Shown: positions 1 through 14,100 of the stretch, piece by piece
How the letters are laid out: the number at the start of each line of letters is the position of its first letter
How positions within the stretch are numbered: the first letter of the stretch is position 1
NCBI RefSeq assembly: GCF_949628265.1
Contig: NC_088787.1
Coordinates: forward strand, 32,538,844-32,602,843
Direction: 5' to 3'
Source: Cloeon dipterum
Lineage: Eukaryota > Arthropoda > Insecta > Ephemeroptera > Baetidae
DNA length: 64,000 nt
The notes under the pieces: model-generated
Databases searched by the model: none
What the model saw: only the letters and a program-made list of their open reading frames with translations
Told to the model about the DNA's origin: nothing
Position numbers and translations under genes: made by a program

Positions 1-3000
1 TCGAAGCTATTTTGCGAAACGTGACGACAATCAGATAAACAAGAAGGAAATTTCTCAAACGGCACTAATTTCGCGCGTTTATATGCGATCTGCTGTTGAG
101 TGGATAGAACTAACGAGACGCGCGTGAATCTGATCAGATTGAATCACCTATCGAGCAGGTTGATAAGTGGGCGACAGCTGCCGCGACAACACTCGATGCT
201 AAATTTTGAGTCAACCTAGCTCTCGAAGCATCGGTTGCTGCTGCTATTTAATTGGTGTGTTGTAACAAATCCTCTTGTTAATATATTGAAGAGGCTTCGT
301 TAGAGTTAAGCTTTGAAACCCAAACTGAACAACCACTGAAGATATATTTGGGAACAATTTGATATCGTCTCTCAACATTTATTGGAGTGGTAAAATTAGC
401 TCAGCCGTTAGTTTATAGTGTATTAAAGGAAAATAACTTAAAAAAAGAACACCACATGATTAAAATCTATTGTAGACAGAAATTAAAATTTTTATTTTTT
501 AATCTACCCAGCACTGTGTGCCAAGTAAATAAATTTAGTCAAAAATCCATAAGGGAGTTGCACGTTCATATTCAGAGTCGAATTCAAATAGAGTTGATTT
601 GAATCTAGAGAAAAAATTAATTGACAGAAAATTTCAGTTTGCAAACAAAATAATTTCATACAAATTACGTCTGTAATTTAACAATAAAAATTAGCAAACG
701 GAATAATACAAAAAATAAATTATTTTCTCTTTGAATAATTACGTGTTAGACCTAGTCCCAAACCAATTAACCTTTACAACGGTACAACTGTTTCAAACCA
801 GGATTTTTTGAATTAATAACTTCCTCGAAATTTCCCCACCGAGCCACTATTTAGCACCAGGAATATACCAGATGGGTGAGTTGCGGCAAAATTTATATGG
901 ACATAAAAATAAGTGCTATGCAGCAAAAGTGCGAGATCTGCCAATTTTGGCAAGATGTTGGGGAAATTGGTGGCTGAATTGCCCGCGATCGGCTGTAAAA
1001 AGGCAGCTGGGCCAGGACAATGCTGCAGTTTGCGGTGACCCAAAGTGCCAAATTTTACGAACCAAAAAATAATCCGCAAGAAAATTCGCATGTAGAGCAA
1101 CCCCGTCGTCAGCTGCGGTCAATGCGCATTTTAAACGCTGAACACAAACGCGGCCGCTGTTGATGTTCAGCACACTACTGCTGCTTCCACTGTGTGTGTA
1201 TACTCTGCGGGCCAAACACACACACACACACAGATCATAATATACATACACTACATCGGACAAGCATCGTTAACGCGTGGTCCACCAAGCCAGAATGTGT
1301 TTCATCTCAAACATTACCACGCGCGAATGCCTACCAAGCAGCGAATATAGAAATAGCAACGTCGTGAAATGAAAGCGGCTGCTGCCACCCCGTTCGTTTT
1401 AATTTCAAGAGCATGCGGGGGTGGGTTAGAAATTTATGCTGTTGATGCTTCTCCTGTTTATAGAGGTAACCAACAAATTTATAAAATTATGAGATGCCAT
1501 GCGAAAAACCGTTCAGTTTTTCATGGGTTCTTTAGGATGCTCCATAAAACGTAAAAACTATAACATCTGCAGCGTACAACTCCGAAGTTTAACTTGCATA
1601 GGATTTTAAATTAGGGGAAAACAATTTAATTAAAATCCATTTCAATTTTTAAGCCGCAGAATTATTTGCATTTCAATTAAAAATGCAATTTTTCAAAGAA
1701 ACTCCCTTCGTTTAAAATTCCCTGCCCTGAATGATAAGAAAAACGTGCTCTTGAATTAATCATATTTTCCGGTATACAAACTCAGAAAGGAATTAGATTT
1801 TTCTGAGCTTGTGCCTGCTGCAGCCCTCGAGGGATTATCAGCACGTCGGGGGGACGCGCAGCATTCGCAATTAAGGCTTATCTCTTGATGTGAGAAGATC
1901 CCAGGGACGAAGAAATGTATTAGGCCGTGCAAAGCAGTGCGGATCAAAGTGCAAATCATAGCCGAGCCCCGCCGTTGGGTTGGCTGAGCAGCCGCATGGG
2001 CGAGATGTGGAGCAGTGAACGCCACTTCCCTCCGCCACAAAGGAAACCAATTTGCACGCTTCCTAATTATTCGCCAATTAACCAGGCTCACTGAGTCGGT
2101 GCGGCGCCAAATGCAAATCGCAGCATTCGCTCGGCTCGCTGTTCTCGTGTAATTTATGTTCGGTTTTGTATGTTGTACGATTTCATGTTGCGGTTTTCAC
2201 AATGAGGGTGTGGAACTTGCATAGCCAGGGGTGTAATTTTGATCTATTACAGCTTCCATTTGGTTTTGATGTGAAGCACGTGTGACTTTTTACGGCCTCA
2301 CTTGAATAAACGGCAAAATGCATCATGCAACGCATTTATAAGCAGAGTATTAAATGACACGAATATGGTGAGCAGAGATATTCAATACTAGTGGACCAGG
2401 AAACATTAAAGTTACTTTGTTGTGAAAGACATTAAAAAACGATAATTTACATAAATACTTAGTTAGTTTCAATTAATAAAAAATCTTAAATAAAAAACGA
2501 TTGTGGCGTGCCAAATTCTCGTTTTTAGTCTGTTTTGCTCATGCAACTTCCTTCGGCTATTTCTTTCAGGTTATTTCCGTCAGGCTAATTGCAATCCCGT
2601 GATTCAAGCCAATTAGATCGACCCATTTTTGTAGTGCAATTACTTTGAAAACTAGTGGAACATTTGCCACAAAAAATCACAGCGTTGAGTGTTCGTTTCG
2701 TTTGTCTAGCGCCACGCATAAATTGCACTTGTGCCCAAACATCGGCCAAATTGCCACTCAAGGGGGCTCAAGTTGAGTGTCAGCGGCCAAATCTGATGAT
2801 GGTTTGGCGAAGACTTAGAAATGACGTTTTAAGCTGCTTGCTCATAAGCTTGTTAGACGCGAGCTTTTCGTTGCTCCAAGCTGCCTGTACCATTGATAAA
2901 TGCGCCCATTTTTTGCACCCCCCGCCCCTGCCCCGCACTTGCCGCTGGCGAAATTAGCCTTTTTAATTTTGCAGCAGTGCAGGAGTAAAATTAGCTCTGC

Positions 3001-5318
3001 ACCTGCGAGGCTTTTTGCGTGCGGTTTGCGCGGAAAGGGAGAAAGAACCGGGAGAGCTGCGGAAAAACTGTGTGTTTGCATTTCCGTCGGCATCTGTTAG
3101 CATTAGCCGAGGATCAAGTGTGCGTGTGTGCGTGATTCATCTTCATTCATTCCTGCCGCGGTGAGCCTCCGGGCTTGGCTCGCGATTGATTGAAAGATGC
3201 GCTAACGAATACGAATTGGGGTCGCACTTTTTGCCTTTCCTAATTGGATTTGGGCTCAAAATATACAACCTGCCTATTATTTGTTATTCACGGTTAAATT
3301 GGCAGAATTGGGTGCGTGGAATTCGGGCTGGCTCGTTATTGAGATGGACTTTCACTCTCAGAAATTTGCCTCGATATAAATCAAATGGTGCTCATCGGAT
3401 GTCTACAATCCAATGTAGAGTTTTCGAGCACAAGATCTAAAAATGTCAGTTATAAAGAAAAGGAAAATTCAAAATAGCATTTAAAATATTCCATTGGTTT
3501 TATCAGAGCAAGTTCTTTTCTATAAATATTGCCTGTCAGGAATTCATTCCATAATTTTCTTTGCGTAAAATTAAATTTTAATGTTAGTTAAATATAGAAA
3601 TATTCACTGCACAGATTTGTCCAAAAATTAAGTTAAAAAAGTGAAAGAGCGAAAATTTCCTGAAACTGACGTCAACGAACAATAATAGAAGAATTTATCA
3701 AAAAGAAAATGGAGCCTCATTTAAACCGGCAAGAGATGCTCCTTACAATGCATACCCTTGACACAGCAATGAAGCAGCTTACCATTGCAGGATGTCAGTG
3801 TGAAATAAAATTTCCCACCCATGAGTCACGAGTGAGCGCATCAGCCTGCCATAACCAAATGCTCGCTTTTTGACGTTGATATGAAGAGCGTTTATTTGGT
3901 GAAAGCACCTCTCATGAGTCGGTTTAATGAGGTGCTCGGCACTTGCGCGCACAGAAAAAATAAGCATTCGAAACAAAACGTCCTCTAAATCGCGGTATCT
4001 AAAATGATGAGTTTATAAGAAGTGGCAACTTTCAATCAGCATTGAAAACGTTTCAACTCTCCAACGCAAATCACGATGACGTTACTCTTGGGAATGATCT
4101 TAGTTTTATTGCAAACCAATTAATAGAAACAAAAAACATTGCTGTGAATTTTAGATTTTTTCTGGTACATAATCACATTGGCCGGTTTTAGATAGTTTCT
4201 GAACCGATCTAGTCGTTTTTTTAGGCATTGCGTGTAGCCTAATTCATCCATATTTTGTGCAAAAATGGATTAGTGTGATTTTCTCATGTTTCATTTCCAC
4301 AATAATAAATGCACCAGAGACGAAATAAAAAATATTTATAGAGACAAGCAGTGGAAGCCAGATGTGCAATAAAATTGGTTCCGATTGCGCAGATCCAAGA
4401 TGGCATCTGAATGTGGGAAGCAAAATACTCTCTTTGGATTGCCGTACGAGTGTCAAGAGTTTGTTTTTTCGATCCAAAAGACACAATTAGTACAAGTAAT
4501 GCAAATTATGTCACAATATTGACTAAAACTTGGTTCTTTTCGCGCATTTTCACGCGACCGTTCTTTCGCGCCATACTCCACCGGACGCCGTGTCTGCGCG
4601 TCGCACAAATCTGGTCCCCGCTGGAGACAAATAACTTGCCTAAAACTGATTTATTTGACAAATAAACTATATTTTAAGTTGGTTTCAAATTTTCCTACTA
4701 AATCGAAAAGTTGGAAAAACCACATGTGATATTCTTCCTAATTTGAGTGCGATTTCAATATTTTAAAATTCAATGCTGTTTCAACAGGTTTAATCAGTTT
4801 AGCCATTTTTTAATTTAATAAAAACAACAATTAATTGCAACATTTTTTGCTATGTTTTTGTCAAAGGGGATATTATTTATTAAGCCGCAATAAGAAGAAT
4901 AAATCAGTCTGGAAATCAAATTAATTTGCATTGAAAAGTTCCAACAGAACGTTAACATTTGACACAAGACATCAAAAACGAATCAAATAATTCAGACTGT
5001 TTATAGATGGTTTTGACAGCTATTTATAGACAATTTTAAGTCTGGCTGAAAATTGTATTAATCGCGCTTATTTGTTGGTCCCGTGACGATTCGATCAACA
5101 GTCAGAACAAATTTTAATTGACGATTCCTAAGAAAAGAAGAACGAATTTAAATATTGTCGCGACTCGAAGCAGATAAAAATGCTGAAAATAAATATGAGG
5201 TGGAATGATTTTTCTCATTCCTAATATAGTTTCCAGCTGAAATGAGGTGAAAATCAATTTGCGCTCTCAAGTGGTTAAAATCAATTTTTCGTGGGGGAAA
5301 AAAATGATGCGCACTTAC
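1..5318. other. SK intron downstream of the S1 exon; no exon recognised
   Basis: This stretch follows the donor at 5317-5318 of the S1 exon, so it is SK intron running off the left edge. I scanned both strands for the S2 to pore exons and found none. It is AT-rich with moderate-GC islands, contains a short CA repeat at 1216-1232, and has no open frame with recognisable protein features. Confidence 0.7.
1216..1232. repeat. (CA)n microsatellite
   Basis: A run of alternating A and C, about 17 nt, within the SK intron. It has no other context. Confidence 0.9.
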
Positions 5319-5717
5319 CTTAGTGTAGACACCAGCACTGGAGAGTTCGTTCTCAATCACCATGACAATAATGCCGAACATGCCCATGACAAGGGCGTAG
5401 TCGCTGATGCGCTTTCGTTTCTCGAACAAGGCTTTGCGTCGGCCCAGCCTGTAGCCGACGTTGGGCTTGCTGTGCTTGCCAGCACAACCACCGCCCGCAG
5501 CCGACAAGATACCGGGGCCTCCGCCGCCCCCGTAGTTCCCGTAGCCCCCGCCGCCGCCACCTGTGCCCGGCACCAGGGACTTGCGCTCCTCCGTGTACTT
5601 TGGATACTCAGAGTGGACTCCGACCAACGCGATTCCGGCCTCCTCGCTCGCTGAGTCTTTGCTGGACTGGTTTTTCATCGCGCCAGGGATGGACGCCGTC
5701 GACGTTGGCTTGCGCAA
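5319..5717 (-). CDS. SK: SK third coding exon with S1 helix (133 codons)
   Basis: The acceptor is TTTTGTTTTGCAG before 5717 and the donor is AAG|GTAAGT after 5319, giving 399 nt in phase 0. The product begins [17 protein letters not shown], continues through an acidic segment and a glycine/tyrosine-rich stretch (two Gly runs around YGNYG), and then the highly conserved pre-S1 and S1 block. The hydrophobic segment [12 protein letters not shown] is the S1 membrane helix, followed by [12 protein letters not shown] at the start of the S1-S2 loop. The next exon would begin the S2 region; it is not found between here and position 1. Confidence 0.95.
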
Positions 5718-8114
5718 CTGCAAAACAAAACAGACCGTCGTCAGTGCCGATTCAGGCGAGCAGGACCGCGCGTCTAAGCCTCTATGAAAGCTGCTGCCAC
5801 TACACTTTAATTAATGTATGAGACTGTTTTATTCACGTCACTAATTTCCAACATTCCTCAAAGCAGCTTCTCTCTCTTTGCAGCTCTAAAGCCGAACTTT
5901 CCGGCAGCGCTAAGTAGTTTAATCTGCTAGATTTACTCAGTTGTCCGCGACCAGACCTCTCTTGACATTAACTTGCAGCATTTGATTGTTGGTGTGCGTC
6001 ACAACTTGCCATTTGCGACAAACTAATGCTAAGAAGTGAACATAAAACGCAGTGTTTGGTTGCGCTAAGTTTAATTAACTTCTATGTGCATGTATATGGG
6101 CTTTGCTAACTCGGTGAGTGGTGCAATTCTACAATTCAAAACTATAATTTGAAGTCCTAAGTCTGATCGAAAGTTCTCCTTGTAAAGTTTAATGAAATGC
6201 ATGGGGTTTGACAGTGGATTTCTATAGGCAAGATTGATGCATGGTATATCCCATTTCTGAGTTTGCATATCAAGAAGACAAAAGCGTGTGTGTCGTAATT
6301 GAAGGAAAGCTGTAAAATAATGGATTGTCGGTTTTTAATTTTGAATTATTGGTTTGCAAAATTAAATGTGCAGGAACAGACTACAAAGTAGCCATATACT
6401 CACTATAGGTATATCCATTAGTATAATGCATATTTACAATAGAATGAATATTAGAATAATTAACCCTTTTTAATTTAGTTATTAAACGATAATAACGACA
6501 CTGTGTGAACGCAACTTCACCATATATTTATTTCCAATTAATTAGTAGACTTCGAATTATTAAAAATGCTCTAGCATTTTGATTTAAATTTTTACCTTTT
6601 ATAAAAACACCCAACGTGCTGGAGTGGCATTTTGTGAAAATTGAGTCATAAATGTCAAAACCCCCGCTTATACAAAACGACTCTGTAAAAAATCAATAGC
6701 TTCCGCTGGCATGTTGCTTGTCACGTAGATCCCTAATAACGAAAGCTCTAATTAAAAAATCTGCAAGTCTAATGCTCACAGGGGGTGAGCAAATATGGCA
6801 GACGTGTTGATGAATATTGTGAAATGAGGACAATTTTTTGAAGTCCCGTGCAGCTCATAAACAAAGCGTGATGAGAGTGGGCGCTAAATAATCATCTGCA
6901 GGCCCGTCACGGATTCCAAATCTGTCAATTTCTTGTGCAGGCAGAAATATCAATCAGCGTTGGGCGTTTCATGTGCTCGACACGAGCATAACAAGTCAAT
7001 TCCACTCCATGGGAAGTTCAGTTCTGGTGTTCTCCATCAAGCGCACGGCCGTAAAACATTTTGATGATGAAATCAAATTAAATCCTTTCGGTTTTCGCGT
7101 CCTTTAATCTCATCGTGTCGGTCGGAGGGAAATTCTGGGCAAAATGCCAGAGGGCGCATTTCTCCCGGTGGAAGGCAGCAAAGGGCCGTGATACCCGGCG
7201 ACAAACTGATTTAAATTGCTTCTAATGAAACACGCACGGCCAGCACCCCGTCAACAAAGGCAGCGAGAGCCCTTTTAATTACACGCAGCCCAGATTGCAC
7301 CACGTTTTGATGCTAAAGCGAATTTATTTTTCAGCTCCTCCAATTTATATACAGGCCAGACAGCATCGAGCCAAGCTTTGCTATCTCCGGCGAGTGGCAG
7401 TGGTCGCTTTTACGGCCGATAAATCATTCCTCTTTTATGACTGAGCGTTTCTTATTTGCTTCTGGTTTCCTGCAGATATTAGAGTTGACAAGCGAGAAAT
7501 TCCTAGATCGTCTGACTGAGACGTGAGGGGCCTTCTTCTCCAGGCGGGGGTGTGAAAAATGGCTGATTTTAATCAGACGATTTTGTTGACACTCTGTCAA
7601 AAGTTGGAAAATTCATCGATCTTAATGCAAAGTCCTGAAGATTGAATATGTTTGAGACTTTCAGCCGATTAATTTTCTACTCCCTCACTCCCTTTACAAT
7701 TCATAATTACATTGCGTTGATGGGATTCCCTTTGTATAGTATGTAGAATATAATAACGCTACCATACCGAAGAATGCACACATTTTTAACTGGCACTTTA
7801 TTTCTAAGGCTTCAAATCTTTTTCGTCTCTGATCCGAAAGGGCTGCGAAATAACAACCATGGTAATTTCTATTTTTAGCTGTTTGAGACGGAACAATTGA
7901 GGCCCATCACATTAGAAAATTTCTACCATGAATTTTCTGGAGAGAATTATCTGTGTTTATTTAAACAGAACTGGCAAAGGGAAACCCTAATTTCTGAAAT
8001 GCTCATCAACAGACTGTTTTTCACATCCCCTCTCCCAGCATCCACCGCCGCCGCGAATTAAATTTTGCCCCCTTGCTACCAATTCATCATCATAAGTCGT
8101 CACGACGAGAGAAG

Positions 8115-8169
<55 letters not shown>

Positions 8170-11100
8170 GAGCGCGGACTTAATATTAATGGAAATCATA
8201 ATTGAATTTGAACATGCCTCTCGGATCCATTATGAAGAGCGTCTTGTCTCTCGCGAAAGGGAAAGTACGAAAGTATTTCCTTCAAGACTCCGCCTTTTGC
8301 CAGTGAGCGGAAATTTTTAGAGCGGCGGTCCGACCCACCCACCCACACACGCGAAAGAGTGCTGCCGCCGACTGCTGCTAGCCGCGAGAGTAAAGAGTAC
8401 TTTTATCTTTATTCGTGTGGCTGATGGGTTGGAAAATGCATTGTGCATCTGCTAGCATAACGAGATCCGCGCCGGAATTGGGTCAAAAGCCACTCCCCGA
8501 CTGATGGCCACACTCACTCCTTGACCCATTTGTTGTGTCCCGATTGCCGGGATAATATTCCCTCCTCGGGGTGGAATTCCATTTTTCTTTCTTTATCTTC
8601 TCTCTCTCTCGTCTGTTTGTAATCTTACAGAGTATCATTCAATTATCTACTCTTCCCTCGACTGAAGCTAATAACTAACCCGTGCTCTCGATAACGCGAT
8701 TATGGTCAACGTTCATCCGCAGACTCGCGCGTGGCGAGCGATTCATGGCAAACTTTCAACTGCACAATTGGCGAGCGTAATTGAAAAGGCAATTTGTTAA
8801 GATAATCGAAATGAAGCTTTCGCAACGTGAAACGTCTTTGCCGACTGAGATGAAAGATGTGAAATGTTAGTAAGTGTCACGAAAATTGATCTCTCGTAAC
8901 ATGCTGGAAGTATTTTTGGCTGAACCCCAAAAATTATCTCGAGCCATATAGCCGTCATATTTTATAAATTCAATTGAGGGTTTAACAGCTGATTTATTAT
9001 ATTCGTTTGAAAGGCTCTATTCAAGATATCATTAAAAACTATTTTTGACACAACTTAAAATGTACCACGCTCAATATGAAAAGGGTTTGTTTCATTTAAT
9101 ACTGTCGTAAATTACGTGCCAACAATTTTTATGTAACAATATTGATGACCATGCCATTATTTAAAGCAAAGTTTACCCGATAAAAGCTTGATCTGGCGAA
9201 CCCTCTAGCATAATTAAAAAAAGTTACATATAGCTCAATCGATATTATGTGGTTGCAGGCTGCCACGGTAAAAAATAGCTCTGCTGCCCACTCAGGCACA
9301 GGACATCCTAATCGCGAACAATTTAAAATGGCAATGCTTACTTTGATGCTTAGCAAGTCAAAATATTAACATATTTATTGGGCGCGCTTCGAATATACAG
9401 CTCACCCCGTAACTTCAACATTGTTCATTCGGGAGCCAACAAATAAATCACACAACGAGTTTTCAACGCCCTCATATTCTGCCAGAGCAGACACACGCGC
9501 GCGCGGCTTTACCATTCGTGGAAGCGTGCCGTGCACTCAATCAAATTAATGGCTCGCTATATTTCAGCGTCGGCATTGAAAATTGCGCAACCGTCGAGCA
9601 CGCAGTACACAGAGTGTAACATCTCTCGTCTGCTTTTGCCGTTCTAGTTAGCACAAAACTTTTCGGAGTAATTTGCTTGTATCAGAGAGCCAATTTTCCG
9701 CGAGACTGAAAAACACGGACCGTAATTCCAGCGCCAACCATCAAGTTTCGCAGTCTCGCCTATAAGGTGAAAAACGCACTCACTGCCGGCAGTGTTTTAT
9801 CTATCTCGTTCCACGAGACCCTTCTCGCTCGTTCCCAAAGAGTCCCTGTCCTCTGTGCAAAAATGCCTAGGCAGGTTGTGTGTTTGCAAGAACGGTCGCC
9901 CCTTTGTGTGCGCGCGCCATAAGCTCTTTGTCGGTTTCTGAGAGCATATTTGCACGCGACTCGTTTGACTTGCAAGTCTTTTTTTATCAATTTCAGTGTG
10001 CCCCGTAAAGACTGAGAAGTATTAAAATTTGTTTATCAAGCCCAGCAATATCACTTTTTTCTGGAAAAGTCGGTTGAGTTCGAGAAAGCTACGAAAACAG
10101 ATTTCGCGGAGCCTGTGTGAATAATCATGAGCGAGAAAAGGTGCTGATTGAACTCTGGCATTTGAGAGTTCTGGTGCGTGTGCACCAATAATAATAAAGC
10201 GCTTCGTTTGAGCCGCTGAATACAGAAAGCGTACAAAAGGTTGAAAAGCCAAAGCAAACAGATCTTCAAAGAGAAAAAAATGCACAATACGTCCATTCAA
10301 GGGTAAATTAAAAATCGAGTTATTTTTTAAATTAAAAAAGTAGAACGGGCACGTCAGTTTGAGTTGTTTGGACGGAAAAACATGCTAATATGTCGAACGT
10401 TTTCCGTTGTCTGTCGGTACAAAATAAAATGCTCGAGCTCTCGCTTGTTCCGAAAACATCAAAGTGTCAGTCTAGTGCAAAAATACCATTTTGTACTTAC
10501 AAGTTGAGGCTATGTTCGCCAAAGCCGGCTCTTTCCCCTATTGCGTAGCACTCCAGCGGTTTTCAGAGCGAAATCCGCCAAATTCCCGGCCTGACGTTTT
10601 AGTGAAAAGCAAGCTGGCCACAGCTGGGGTTTTCGTTTTGGCAAAAGAATGAGAGCCGGTTGCATGCACAATTGGATTGCGAGCCGAGAACGGGCCAAAT
10701 AATAATAACAGACTACAAAGACAAAACGGACAGAGACTGACCGACAGCTGGTACTTGAGATGCGAGACAGCGCCTGCGTTCGTGTTGCTGCTATTGTTGT
10801 GCTCCATGTTTGGGCGACTAAATCAAGAGTCGAATGCTCGCGCGCGTATTACTTCGCCGCCGCAATTATAAAAGACCCCCCTTCATTAGCGATGCCCTCC
10901 GCATACGTTTCTGACTGCCTGCGCGTCTCGCAACTGGTTTCGATCTCTGTTTTCAATCAAACGCGGTCCAGCAGGCTCCAAACTATCAATTAAGTGGGAA
11001 AGGGCGGCCGACATAAAAACAGCAATTTGCTGAGCAGCCGAGGAGTGAAAGGGGAAGCACTGGGTACCGTTATATATATGCTACTGATGTGTTAATCGTA

Positions 11101-14100
11101 TAATTGAGATATTTGAGTGATTAGTCATTAAGAAACTACATCAGCGGCTCCCATTTTTTATTTAGTTTGACATATTTATGCATCATTATTTTTCTCGTCT
11201 AATTGTTAGGCAGCAGGATCGTGAAAGCTTGACAAATTATAATGATTATAATTATATAATGAACCTGATCATTGTGTCGTAACACTTCCCAAATAAAAGA
11301 ATGCCATTCGTTCCAGATTTACTTTTGTTTTTAAGAGTATTTTTAATATTTTACGCTACCTTAAATTAAAAAATAAAAATAATTGTCCACCAATGCTACT
11401 TTCTAATTGAAAAAATTAATTAAATTTTTAGGAGGCAAGATTTAATTTTGTGTTTTAGATTTATAACTATTCAGCAAATTTAATATTTTACAAAATTCAG
11501 AATAAGTAAAAAATTACAACATTTGAGGTTGGAACTATCTGGTCACAGAGGAAAGATTAGTCAAATTTTCCTCCAGGTTCCTATGAAAGAGCACCATAAA
11601 AACTCGTTTGTAAAATTACTTGAGCATGGCGAAAAAGTGTAAAACACTTGCCCCGTGGGATGCGAAACCCTCTCTACACGGAAAGGAAAAAAGGAGCAAT
11701 TGACCGCGGGGGTCGAATTCGCTGCGATTCAGGCCCTGGGCAATGCTGCCTGGAGGATCGCCAAATTCATCTGGCTGACTTATTGCTTTCCTTATGCCAG
11801 CGGGCAAAGGCCTAGGGATTTATTAGGCCCATTATCTCTCGAGGAAAGCTTGATAAAATGATGCCGGTATCACTGTAATTATCGTTTGTGTATCCTCTCA
11901 AAAGTGTATTCCGCCAAATTACTTCAAGCTGGGTCCTAACATTAAATGGCTGCATCGCGGTCGGATCGCTATTAGCTGCTCCTGCTGCTGAAATTTATGT
12001 CCATTGCGCTAATGCAGCCACGTCTGTGAGAAGCGAAGCATAAAACTAATACAAAGAGAGTTCAATAAAATAGGCAAAAGTGGGACACCTGCTAGCTGAG
12101 CCGCAGGAGGTCGTGACTGTGTCCTTTTTTGCTCACGGCAGTCCGAATGGTAAAGCAGTGCTCTATTTACGAGATGCTTAATGAATTACATGCGACGTGC
12201 GGCAGAATTCTCTTTTAATTCAGTCTCGTTTCACTGCACACAGAGAACAGCAGAGTCGTGAATAGCCGGCTTACTCACATTTTGCCTAAACCAAAACAAA
12301 AAACTGTATATTTTTCAGTGCCGGGAAAAAAGCACAATTACATTGGAGCATCCCATCATCAAAAAATGAGAGCGGCGAGATTCGGACACGGCCGCAGAGG
12401 AGGCGAAATGTATTATACTATTATTAAATTCTCGCAGCAGCTGAGTGCATTTTTACTCGCGCCGCACCGGGTCTGCTCCTTTCTTCTTCGTCGTCCTGGA
12501 TTTCTTTCAACTCGTTTGGCAAGCGATTTTGTACCATTTCGCTGTCGTTATTTCACGATTCTGCGCAGACAGCATTGCGAAGCGTCGGTATTTTTTCATC
12601 GTCCTCATTGAAAGTGTTTCCAAGGCGTGACTGCAAAAATATGGCTTGAGCTAGTTGCCTAATGAATTTTTATTACGCGCCGTGCATACAACGCGAGCGA
12701 CTTGTTGTAAGAGACAATAATTTGCATACTCCAATATGCAAGAGAATAATAACCGAAATTGTAATTTATCTGGGCGAGTCTCTTTTCAATTTGCGCGCAC
12801 TCTGTGGTTAAAGCTAATTTAAATCTCGCCTACGGTTGCAGCGAGCCAAATTAAATAATTTCTGCTGCGCGAGAAGCAGTTTTGTTTACTAACACGTTCT
12901 GTGTTTGTCTAGCAGGTTCCAAGCAGTAAAATATGAGTTGAAAATACTTTTTGCTGAACACCATGTCAGTTTGCTTTAATATGTGTCGTTCCTTTTCGAG
13001 ATATTTGAGAGAGACAAATATTATTTAGCTAAACTCAACCTTCAATGAGTCACGTCTGTCATTAAATTTGAATTGTTGAATTAAAATAATTTAAATCTCG
13101 CGCTAACAATCTTCAACGCACATTGATTAGTGTGCATTATTTAGCATTTTAATTGTATGACGCTTTGCTCCACATTTGTAATAAAAGATTGACCTGTTTG
13201 GACCAGAATTTATTAATGGTAATCGGCAGGGCGACGAGCATTTCATCCGTGTGAATCGCAGTTGAAGCCGCGCACGAGTGACACTCAAATTAATTACAAA
13301 GCCTTTTTTCGCCGGTTTCCTGAACATAAATTATTATCTGGAAGCGTCGCTTGCTCTCTTATTACCTGCCAAACTTTTAATGAAAGCCGGAATTTCTCAG
13401 AGCCTGCTAAATATGCATGACACTCCCTTTGAAGTCAATTGATAACGATCCCTCCTGCAAACTGGTTCATCGAAATTTCGGGCGCGTGTCATCGACGGCT
13501 CTGCGCAACGAGGTGATAATAGCCCGGCCTGCCTCCAGCCGCCCCCAGTCGGAAGTGTTTTGGGCAGCGCGCGCCTCCTCTTTCAAGGCCGTAAAACCCA
13601 GCAACGAGACGACGAAAGTTCCGTCTGCCCAAAAAGTGATCTGCCAAACACTCGTTTGCAACGTAATTTCAGCCCGACCGCAGCGTCATTTTATAATATC
13701 TAAGTGCTTGAGACTTATCGATATCGAGCAAGTCGAGCGCCAACGGGAAACGACAAAAAGCAGCCTTGTTTCTGTGGCCAGATATTTTAATTAAAATTAA
13801 AAGCCTTCAAATTTTCCTTCCCATTTTTTTACTTGATACGCAGAATAGAAAAAATATCTTATAAAAATGATGGAATTTTAGGCTTGTGTTTTTTAAGGGA
13901 GGATTGATTATATCTCAGGGAGGGCAAGTGACGGGGTTGACAAGAGTTTGTACTCAGTCAGAAATTAGAGCATTCGGTAGTTTTCAACGACTCTTGATTC
14001 AAAACTCTCTGCAGCTTGTCCTGTGGAGCGAATTTTGTTTTGAAGGTAAAGTGCTGCTGATGAGGCCTGCAGAGCTAACAAGCCCCTGTGCAGCATGGAA

